Assembly (NCBI GenBank): GCA_003552885.1
Contig: PUPA01000163.1
Coordinates: 1-5,876, forward strand
Origin: Natrialbaceae archaeon
GTDB lineage: Archaea > Halobacteriota > Halobacteria > Halobacteriales > Natrialbaceae
Reading direction: 5' to 3'
Length of the DNA: 5,876 nucleotides
Positions 1 to 3,893 of the stretch are shown here, piece by piece; the first letter of the stretch is position 1; each line of letters begins with the position of its first letter. The notes under the pieces are model-generated. The model made no database searches. It was not told the origin of the DNA and worked only from the letters and a program-made list of their open reading frames with translations. The position numbers and the translations under genes are program-made.

Positions 1-1
1 C

Positions 2-169
2 CCGCGGCTCGTGCCCGCGACCGGCGCGCTCGCGGTGACCGGCACCCGCAACGTCGTCCAGATCGAGACGCGCCACGCCGGCAGCCTCCACAACAGCGGC
101 CGCGGCGCAGGCGGACCCGAGACCGCCACCGCCATCCTCTCGGACGTCGGCCGGCTCCCGTCGCGGTGA
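2..169 (+). CDS. hom: Homoserine dehydrogenase, C-terminal end (5' part outside window)
   Basis: Only the last 55 codons are present, read from position 2 to a TGA at 167-169. The peptide contains LAVTGTRNVVQIETRHAG followed by a SGRGAGGPETATAILSDV stretch. This pattern is typical of the end of homoserine dehydrogenase: a strand reading NxxxIxTxxAG, then G-x-GAGGxxTAxAxLSD, which packs against the dinucleotide-binding domain. The enzyme reduces aspartate semialdehyde to homoserine with NAD(P)H in the cytoplasm, on the path to threonine and methionine. The assignment rests on a short fragment, and a related NAD-dependent dehydrogenase with the same C-terminal fold cannot be excluded. The gene converges on the minus-strand membrane-protein gene, with a 130-bp gap that holds a large inverted repeat. 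Confidence 0.68.
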   Translation, partial: PRLVPATGALAVTGTRNVVQIETRHAGSLHNSGRGAGGPETATAILSDVGRLPSR

Positions 170-195
170 GCCGTCGCCGTCCGTCGCTCGGGGCC

Positions 196-255
196 GTTAC
201 ACACGTATGTACTGGCTTGCTCGGCCGAGCCGGGACCGGTACACTCGTGTGTAAC
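196..255. repeat. 60-bp imperfect inverted repeat between convergent genes
   Basis: The outer arms are perfect 10-bp complements: GTTACACACG at 196-205 and CGTGTGTAAC at 246-255. The next ten positions inward (206-215 against 236-245) match at 7 of 10, with one further T-G wobble. The core is a perfect 12-bp palindrome, GCTCGGCCGAGC, at 219-230. Either strand transcribed through it would fold into a long hairpin. It lies 26 bp past the hom stop and 44 bp from the stop of the opposing membrane-protein gene. It could serve as a bidirectional 3'-end or processing structure, or be a short mobile palindromic repeat. No T-tract typical of archaeal termination is evident, so the role is open. Confidence 0.8.
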
Positions 256-299
256 CGCTCTGCGGTCGGCAATGCCCGCCCCGCGGCCGGCGACGCCCG

Positions 300-737
300 T
301 TACCCGTCCCGGTCGTACTCCAGGACGGCCAGGTAGGCGACGTACGCGAGCGCGGAGGCGACAAGCGCCACGGCGAGCACCGTCGCGCCGACGTACCCTT
401 CGAGGGCCGCCTCCGGGTTCTCCCAGAGGTAGGCGCCTCCTTCGACCGCCAGGACGAACAGCGCGCCGTAGGCCGCGGTGAACGCGACCGCCCGGGCCAG
501 TCCGACGACGCCGCGGCTCCGGCTGTTGAGCAACTCGAGGACGAACAGGAAGGCGATCCCGAGGAAGTAAAACGGCTCGGGGACCGCGCCGCCGAGCTCG
601 CTCGGCCCGTCGATCGCGAGCATCCCGTAGTACGCCAGCGCGAGCAACACGGCCGCGACCAGCGTCATGGTGAGCCCGTAGCCGCTCGCGTTCTCCGTCG
701 TCGGCGCCGCGAGCCCGGACTCTTCCTCGGCCGACAT
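300..737 (-). CDS. Four-helix integral membrane protein, unknown function
   Basis: This gene encodes 145 residues. A polar, acidic N-terminus (residues 1-20, MSAEEESG...) is followed by four hydrophobic segments at about 22-42, 56-70, 80-99 and 116-139, and a short acidic tail (EYDRDG). Loop 1 carries DGPSELGGAVPEP, loop 2 has arginines (NSRSRG, about 71-76), and loop 3 is WENPEAALEG. The arginine loop suggests that both termini and loop 2 face the cytoplasm. I see no catalytic motif and do not recognise the family. The ATG at 737 is preferred over an internal ATG at codon 24 because a TATA-like element lies about 30 bp upstream (766-772) and the acidic leader has normal coding character. The gene stands alone on the minus strand, downstream of a trpB pseudogene and convergent with hom. 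Confidence 0.85.
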   Translation of the reverse strand: MSAEEESGLAAPTTENASGYGLTMTLVAAVLLALAYYGMLAIDGPSELGGAVPEPFYFLGIAFLFVLELLNSRSRGVVGLARAVAFTAAYGALFVLAVEGGAYLWENPEAALEGYVGATVLAVALVASALAYVAYLAVLEYDRDG

Positions 738-747
738 GCGCTCGGCT

Positions 748-773
748 ACCCCCTTCTGGGGGTTAGTTAACTG
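748..773 (-). promoter_or_regulatory. Promoter region of the membrane-protein gene with overlapping hairpin
   Basis: On the minus strand a TATA-like GTTAACTAA stretch at 763-771 lies about 30 bp before the ATG at 737, giving a predicted transcript start near 741 and an almost leaderless mRNA. Between this box and the start is a perfect hairpin, ACCCCC-TTCT-GGGGGT (748-763), in the place where an archaeal repressor would block polymerase. The TATA call is by eye and the match is moderate. Confidence 0.45.
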
Positions 774-813
774 GGGCCTTTCGGCCGGCGTCGTGGTCGA
801 CGCCCCTCTCCGG

Positions 814-1145
814 TCAGAGGGCGAACCGCTCGGCGGCGGTCTGGATGTCCTTGTCGCCCCGCCCGGAGAGGTTCACGAGGATCCGCTCGTGGTCGCCCGG
901 GCGCCGCCGTGGAGCAGATCCTCGCGTTTGAGGTAGATCTCCGCGCCGTAGCGGTCGCTCAGGTTCCGTACGTGATAGAGCGAAGGCGGCCGGCCCGCGA
1001 ACTCCGCGAGCAGCTCGCGAAACCGGTCGCGAAAGCCGTCGGTCCGGCTCAGCTCGTCGTACGCCGCCGCCAGCTGCGAGAGCGGGTCGAGCAGCGGTTC
1101 GGGAACGTGTCGGCCGCCGTATCCGCCGAACTCTCCATCGGCAAT
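814..1145 (-). pseudogene. trpB: Tryptophan synthase beta chain remnant (internal deletion plus frameshift)
   Basis: Two pieces of TrpB are joined. The N-terminal piece (1136 down to 900) reads GEFGGYGGRHVPEPLL, later AEFAGRPPSLYH, and ends YLKREDLLHGGA, which is the TrpB N-terminal signature leading to the PLP-binding HxGAHK motif. The C-terminal piece (about 900 down to the TGA at 814-816) reads in another frame and gives GDHERILVNLSGRGDKDIQT, the characteristic TrpB C-terminus. Roughly 280-300 residues between them are missing, compared with a usual length near 400. The PLP-binding lysine and the catalytic core are lost. The N-terminal frame runs into a TGA at 873-875. No clear ATG precedes the N-terminal piece in frame; an ATT sits at 1143-1145, about 25 bp after a T-rich minus-strand element (1164-1175), where a leaderless start might once have been. 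A functional product is not plausible. Confidence 0.9.
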
Positions 1146-1410
1146 GGTCGGCCTACAGCGCCGGGTGAAAAGTAGGTTCGGTAACGTACACGATCGATCG
1201 GCACCGCCGGTCGGCTTCGCCGACGACCGACGGGCCGACGCGGAGCGATCCCGATGAACGTCCGATAAGTACGCGGTTCGGGCCGGCCGATTCCGTCACA
1301 GGTGGCCCGGTCGCCCACCCGGGGGGTTCTCACTCCCCCTGGTAACTCTCCAGAATCTACCAAAGTTCGGACAGGAAAGCTTATGACTGCCCTTCGGACT
1401 CCTCTGACGT
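1146..1410. other. Divergent non-coding spacer with two hairpins
   Basis: This 265-bp stretch separates the trpB remnant from the plus-strand gene at 1411. I see no convincing gene in it. It holds a perfect hairpin GTCGGC-TTC-GCCGAC at 1210-1224. A second dyad at 1317-1343 pairs ACC and GGGGG with CCCCC and GGT around the loop. A minus-strand TATA-like ACTTATCG lies at about 1264-1271 and could be the old trpB promoter, with the first hairpin falling in the leader. Confidence 0.5.
1371..1386 (+). promoter_or_regulatory. Probable TATA/BRE of the acidic protein gene
   Basis: A purine-rich ACAGGAAAG leads into GCTTATGA (1379-1386). This is centred about 29 bp before the ATG at 1411, the spacing expected for a leaderless haloarchaeal transcript that starts at or next to the initiation codon. 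There is no Shine-Dalgarno sequence in front of the ATG, which fits leaderless translation. Confidence 0.45.
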
Positions 1411-1704
1411 ATGGACGACGATCCACACCGACAGACCGACGATCGACTCCCGAACCGCCTGGCCATCGAGGGGACGGGAACGCCCGCGAGCTTCGAGATC
1501 ACCGTCGACGGCACCGTCGAGGTCGAACGGACGGACGTGCCCGCCGGTGCCCCCGTGACCTCCGGGAGCGCGGCCGAGGGCGCGATCGAGGAGGGAACGG
1601 TGTGGCTGCGCTTTTCGGGTGCGGTGCTCGACGCGACGGTGCGAAACGGCGGCGCCGTGGCGGAGGGCTCGGCCGCCGATCCGGAGATCTACGTCGTGGA
1701 GTGA
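1411..1704 (+). CDS. Small acidic, probably beta-rich haloarchaeal protein
   Basis: This gene encodes 97 residues and is acidic, with no signal peptide, membrane segment or cysteines. After a charged N-terminus (MDDDPHRQTDD), residues 15-38 (NRLAIEGTGTPASFEITVDG...) alternate hydrophobic and polar residues as in beta strands. A second strand-like stretch, EGTVWLRFSGAVLDATV, is at about 61-77. The order N-x-L-x-I-x-G-T-G, then a strand ending in V-x-G, then a later F-S-G, resembles a small beta-sandwich domain seen in haloarchaeal hypothetical proteins. That resemblance is from memory and is not a firm family call. The ATG at 1411 is preferred because a TATA-like element lies 29 bp upstream. 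The gene stands alone between the trpB remnant and a convergent microprotein gene. Function unknown. Confidence 0.7.
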   Translation: MDDDPHRQTDDRLPNRLAIEGTGTPASFEITVDGTVEVERTDVPAGAPVTSGSAAEGAIEEGTVWLRFSGAVLDATVRNGGAVAEGSAADPEIYVVE

Positions 1705-1797
1705 CCGTCCGGAGCGCGGCACGGAGAGCCGGCTGTCCGGAGACGCCGCTGACCGTCGGCGAGTTTCGATTCCGCGGCGGGCCGGCCGGCGACCCCC

Positions 1798-1899
1798 TCA
1801 CGCCAGCAGGATGCCCGCCGTGAACATCACCAGGACGAGGAGGAATATCCCCGTCGCGACCAGTAGCCGTACGTATCCGATGCGCGGTGTCATCTCCAT
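1798..1899 (-). CDS. 33-residue single-helix membrane microprotein
   Basis: A short minus-strand frame runs from ATG at 1897-1899 to TGA at 1798-1800. It encodes MEMTPRIGYVRLL followed by an unbroken hydrophobic run (about residues 11-33, including VATGIFLLVLVMFTAGILLA) that ends at the stop. A second in-frame ATG at 1891-1893, two codons later, is preceded directly by GGAG and may be the true start. The chemistry fits a single membrane-spanning helix with a positively charged N-terminal flank (two arginines), so the N-terminus is probably cytoplasmic. Third codon positions are mostly G or C, as in the neighbouring genes. It has a plausible promoter about 100 bp upstream and a structured leader. 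I do not recognise the family. A possible role is as a small subunit or regulator of a membrane complex, which is inference only. Confidence 0.6.
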   Translation of the reverse strand: MEMTPRIGYVRLLVATGIFLLVLVMFTAGILLA

Positions 1900-1920
1900 C
1901 CCCCGGAGCCACCGATGGGC

Positions 1921-1963
1921 CGAACCCCCCGGTTCGAACCCCCGGCGTCCGGTTCGGACGCCG
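1921..1963 (-). promoter_or_regulatory. Two hairpins in the putative leader of the microprotein gene
   Basis: CGGCGTCC-GGTTC-GGACGCCG (1943-1963) is a perfect 8-bp stem with a 5-base loop. Next to it, CGAACC-CCCC-GGTTCG (1921-1936) forms a second stem of 6 bp. If transcription starts about 27 bp past the TATA box near 2000, both fall in the mRNA leader ahead of the start codon at 1899 and could influence translation or stability. The GGTTCG/CGAACC units recur, so alternative pairings are possible. Confidence 0.5.
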
Positions 1964-1995
1964 TCCCGGCTCCACGTCGACGTTCGTCGTCGATC

Positions 1996-2031
1996 CTTAT
2001 AAGAATACTGTTCGTTCCGGACAAAACGAAC
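1996..2031 (-). promoter_or_regulatory. TATA box with adjacent 7-bp dyad (possible operator)
   Basis: On the minus strand, TTCTTATAAGG (1995-2005) is the best TATA-box candidate in the window. Immediately upstream of it is a perfect dyad, GTTCGTT (2010-2016) and AACGAAC (2025-2031), with an 8-bp spacer. A dyad abutting the BRE/TATA site is where archaeal activators or repressors often bind. The core TTATAA is symmetric, so direction is inferred from the microprotein gene lying downstream on the minus strand; nothing credible lies downstream on plus. Confidence 0.5.
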
Positions 2032-2127
2032 GATGGTGGCGCTCTAACGAAATCTTTCGGAAATTTCTATTGGAAACTATCGTCCGACACTCGGCCGTCG
2101 AGCGCCGTCGTCCGCGTTCGCGACGGC
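2032..2127. other. AT-rich non-coding segment after the operon
   Basis: Around 2043-2083 the sequence is markedly less GC-rich than its surroundings, with runs such as AAATTTC. It contains TTTCGGAAA (2055-2063), a symmetric element, inside a wider GAAAT...ATTTC pairing (2049-2067). It follows the last gene of the minus-strand operon and may include its transcription end and the upstream control region for the microprotein gene. I find no gene here. Confidence 0.4.
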
Positions 2128-2679
2128 TCACTCGAGTTCGGCGAACAGTCCGTCGACGTCGCCGTCGAACCGCTCGAGCAGCGCCCGCACCCGCTCGCGG
2201 GCCCTCCCGTCGACGCGCACGTGGACCATCCCCTCCCCGGGCTGGCCGTAGACCACGCTCGCGCCGTTCGGGGCGGCGAGTATCGCCGGCAGCGCCGCCA
2301 GGTCCTCCTCGCCGTCGACGAGGATCGTGACGGGGTCGTCCGCCCCGATGGCCTCCACCAGCGCCGAAACGAGCTCCCGGCTCAGCGTCGCCGGGGGGTT
2401 GTCGACCTCGCGGTCGACGTCCCCGGTGACGGCCCGTTCGACCTCGCGGTCGACGGCGCCCCGCTGGGTGCGTCCGTCGACGACGGCGACCGCGGGCCGG
2501 CTCCCGGCGGCGAGCAGGTGGTGGGTGACGACGTCGCCGACGGCGACGACCGGGCGGCCGGCAGCCGCGAGGAGGGCCTCCGGGTCGGTCTCGATCGGGC
2601 CGAACGGATCTTTGAGCTCCCCGCGTAGCTCCTCGGGCAGGGTCACGAGCACGTCGTCGGTCGCGTGATCGTCGGCCAT
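2128..2679 (-). CDS. GTP-dependent dephospho-CoA kinase (DUF359 family)
   Basis: This 183-residue protein matches the archaeal DUF359 family in length and motif order: VGDVVT at 47-52 with the conserved aspartate D49, VVDGRTQR at 66-73, NPPATLS at 94-100, GEEDLAALP at 123-131 and YGQPGEG at 144-150. The family phosphorylates the 3'-hydroxyl of dephospho-CoA with GTP, the last step of CoA synthesis in many archaea, and is unrelated to bacterial CoaE. It is the last gene of the operon, 13 bp after spt4. Coupling of this kinase gene to rpoE and spt4 is a long-standing archaeal gene neighbourhood. The part between 73 and 94 holds a repeated VDREV peptide, encoded by an 18-bp direct repeat (2402-2419 and 2438-2455), which suggests a local 12-codon duplication. 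The ATG at 2679 has only a weak GGA-type upstream sequence. Confidence 0.9.
   Translation of the reverse strand: MADDHATDDVLVTLPEELRGELKDPFGPIETDPEALLAAAGRPVVAVGDVVTHHLLAAGSRPAVAVVDGRTQRGAVDREVERAVTGDVDREVDNPPATLSRELVSALVEAIGADDPVTILVDGEEDLAALPAILAAPNGASVVYGQPGEGMVHVRVDGRARERVRALLERFDGDVDGLFAELE
2402..2455. repeat. 18-bp in-frame direct repeat inside the kinase gene
   Basis: TCGACCTCGCGGTCGACG occurs at 2402-2419 and again at 2438-2455, an offset of 36 bp, or exactly 12 codons. It gives the repeated peptide VDREV in a variable part of the dephospho-CoA kinase, consistent with a small in-frame duplication. Confidence 0.85.
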
Positions 2680-2692
2680 CGGTCGATCCGGC

Positions 2693-2890
2693 TCAGCGGA
2701 CCTTAAGCGCGTACGCGCCGGCCTCGGTGACCTGCATCTCGGTGGCGATCTCGCTCTCCTCGGGGTGGGCGATGCTCACGTAGCCCGCCCAGTCCTCGGT
2801 CAGCGAGGAGGAGCCACAGGAGACGCAGGTGACGGCGTCGCCGTCGTTGATCCGGTGACACTCCCGGCAGCCGAGACGGTTCGTCGCCAT
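2693..2890 (-). CDS. spt4: Transcription elongation factor Spt4 / RNA polymerase subunit E''
   Basis: This 65-residue zinc-ribbon protein has C8-x2-C11 and C22-x2-C25, then SSSLTEDWAGYVSIAHPEES and a C-terminus typical of archaeal Spt4 (VTEAGAYALKVR). Spt4 pairs with the NGN domain of Spt5, and the complex clamps over the RNA polymerase cleft to aid processive elongation. The older name is RNAP subunit E''. The frame could be opened at a GTG at 2899, inside the end of rpoE. I choose the ATG at 2890 because it gives the usual MA-x-x-RL-x-C start of haloarchaeal Spt4 and sits one base after the rpoE TGA, which suits translational coupling. It follows rpoE and precedes the dephospho-CoA kinase gene. 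Confidence 0.93.
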   Translation of the reverse strand: MATNRLGCRECHRINDGDAVTCVSCGSSSLTEDWAGYVSIAHPEESEIATEMQVTEAGAYALKVR

Positions 2891-2891
2891 C

Positions 2892-3464
2892 TCACTCACC
2901 CGCCGTGGCTTCCTCGCGGCGCTCGCGTTCGTCTTTCAACCAGCCGTGTTTGCCCAGGCCGGGCTGTTTGGCGGTGAGTCCGATCTTCGAATCACGGGGG
3001 TTGCGTTCGTCGATGCTCTTGGTGACGATCCGGGTCCGGACGGCGTCGTCGACCTCGAGTGCGCGGTCGGACTCGTTCGAGGAGAGCCGGCCGTTCTCGC
3101 CGTCGAACGCGAGGTACTCGTCGGAGATCTGGGAGACGTGGAGCAGACCGTCGACGGGACCGATGCCGACGAAGGCGCCGAACTCGACGACCTCGACGAC
3201 GGTGCCGTCGACGACCTCCTGCATCTGTGGATCGAAGGTGACCGCGTCGAACTCGGCCTCGTAGTACACCCCCGGCCGGTTCGGCAACACGGTCCCCTCG
3301 CCGACGTCGTGGACCTCGGTGACGGTGACGACGCTTCCCACCTCCTCGTCCATCCGTCCTTCCAGTTTGTCCTGGAGCAGTCGCTTCACCAGCCCGGGCG
3401 TGACGTCGCCCAGCTCCCGTGGCGGTACCTCCACCGTGTCTTTCAGTCTGACCCGTTTGTACAT
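2892..3464 (-). CDS. rpoE: DNA-directed RNA polymerase subunit E' (Rpo7)
   Basis: This is a 190-residue homologue of eukaryotic Rpb7. The N-terminal domain (about 1-80) starts MYKRVRLKDTVEVPP and contains the conserved GVYYEAEFDAVTF edge. An S1 RNA-binding domain follows from about 83 to 164, with DGTVVEVVEFGAFVGIGPVDGLLHVS as its hallmark strand-turn pattern. The last 25 residues are charged. Together with subunit F it forms the polymerase stalk, which helps open-complex formation and binds the emerging RNA. Its ATG immediately follows the TAG of the PIN gene, with no bases between and no Shine-Dalgarno sequence, implying coupled re-initiation. Length and organisation are normal for archaea. 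Confidence 0.95.
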   Translation of the reverse strand: MYKRVRLKDTVEVPPRELGDVTPGLVKRLLQDKLEGRMDEEVGSVVTVTEVHDVGEGTVLPNRPGVYYEAEFDAVTFDPQMQEVVDGTVVEVVEFGAFVGIGPVDGLLHVSQISDEYLAFDGENGRLSSNESDRALEVDDAVRTRIVTKSIDERNPRDSKIGLTAKQPGLGKHGWLKDERERREEATAGE

Positions 3465-3893
3465 CTATGGTCGAGTGATCGCTAAGTTGTTTCTCCCGCG
3501 TAAAGCAATTACCGGTACGCCCTCCTCGAGCACCCGGTCACGCAGCGGCAGGTCGTTCGTGACGACGTAGTCGACGACGCCCTCGTGGGCGAGTTCGACC
3601 AGCGCGTCGTCGGCGTAGGCGGCCTCGGTGTCGACGGGGAGACAGCGCTCGGTAGCCAGGTCGTGGCCGACGTTCGCCGCCGTCCCCTCGGTGCCGCCGC
3701 CCTCGGCGAGCCGGCGGAGCTCCTCGAGGACGGGCTGGGGGGTGACCGGCTCGAACCCGGCCGGTCTGGGTCCGTCGCCGTCGGCCGGGGGGCGACCGGC
3801 ACCCAGGAGCCGGTCGAGCTCGTCGAACAGCCGCACTCCGAGCTCGACCGGCATCATCAGCGCGCTCGTGTCGAGGGCCACCCGCTCGGTCAT
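3465..3893 (-). CDS. PIN-domain protein, Fcf1-like putative endoribonuclease
   Basis: This 142-residue single-domain protein carries the acidic residues expected of a PIN nuclease: D8 in ALDTSAL, E57/E58 in VLEELRRL, D95/D96 in YADDALVELA and D114 in VVTNDLPLRDRV. It ends GVPVIALRGRNNLAI, as in archaeal Fcf1/Utp24-type proteins. PIN nucleases cleave single-stranded RNA using one or two metal ions. In eukaryotes Fcf1 acts in pre-rRNA processing, and a role in rRNA or other RNA maturation is inferred for the archaeal form. A glycine- and proline-rich, probably flexible stretch lies at about 31-48. No antitoxin gene is adjacent, and the gene is locked between aIF2-gamma and rpoE by TAG-ATG junctions on both sides. 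Both facts argue for a housekeeping role rather than a VapC toxin. Confidence 0.85.
   Translation of the reverse strand: MTERVALDTSALMMPVELGVRLFDELDRLLGAGRPPADGDGPRPAGFEPVTPQPVLEELRRLAEGGGTEGTAANVGHDLATERCLPVDTEAAYADDALVELAHEGVVDYVVTNDLPLRDRVLEEGVPVIALRGRNNLAITRP

Noticed and set aside
909..1175. Plus-strand open frame of 88 codons
   Set aside because: It lies antisense to the trpB remnant, whose minus-strand translation has clear TrpB signatures. The plus frame is a GC-rich shadow.
1705..1797. Spacer between the convergent acidic-protein and microprotein genes
   Set aside because: It holds only GC-rich sequence with a short repeated GTCCGGA. No gene, terminator tract or convincing dyad was seen.
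1302..1823. Long arginine- and glycine-rich plus-strand frame of 173 codons
   Set aside because: It overlaps the acidic gene at 1411-1704 in another frame. Its basic, low-complexity composition is unlike a haloarchaeal protein.
1921..1945. GGTTCGAACC resembling a tRNA T-arm
   Set aside because: No 5-bp T stem, anticodon arm or acceptor stem can be drawn around it on either strand. It fits better as part of the leader hairpins.
2891..2899. GTG start for spt4 overlapping the end of rpoE
   Set aside because: The ATG at 2890 gives the normal Spt4 N-terminus and a one-base gap after the rpoE stop; the extra residues SE have no family support.
3465..3893. PIN protein as a VapC toxin of a toxin-antitoxin pair
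   Set aside because: No small antitoxin gene is adjacent, and the gene is fused by stop-start junctions into a conserved housekeeping operon.
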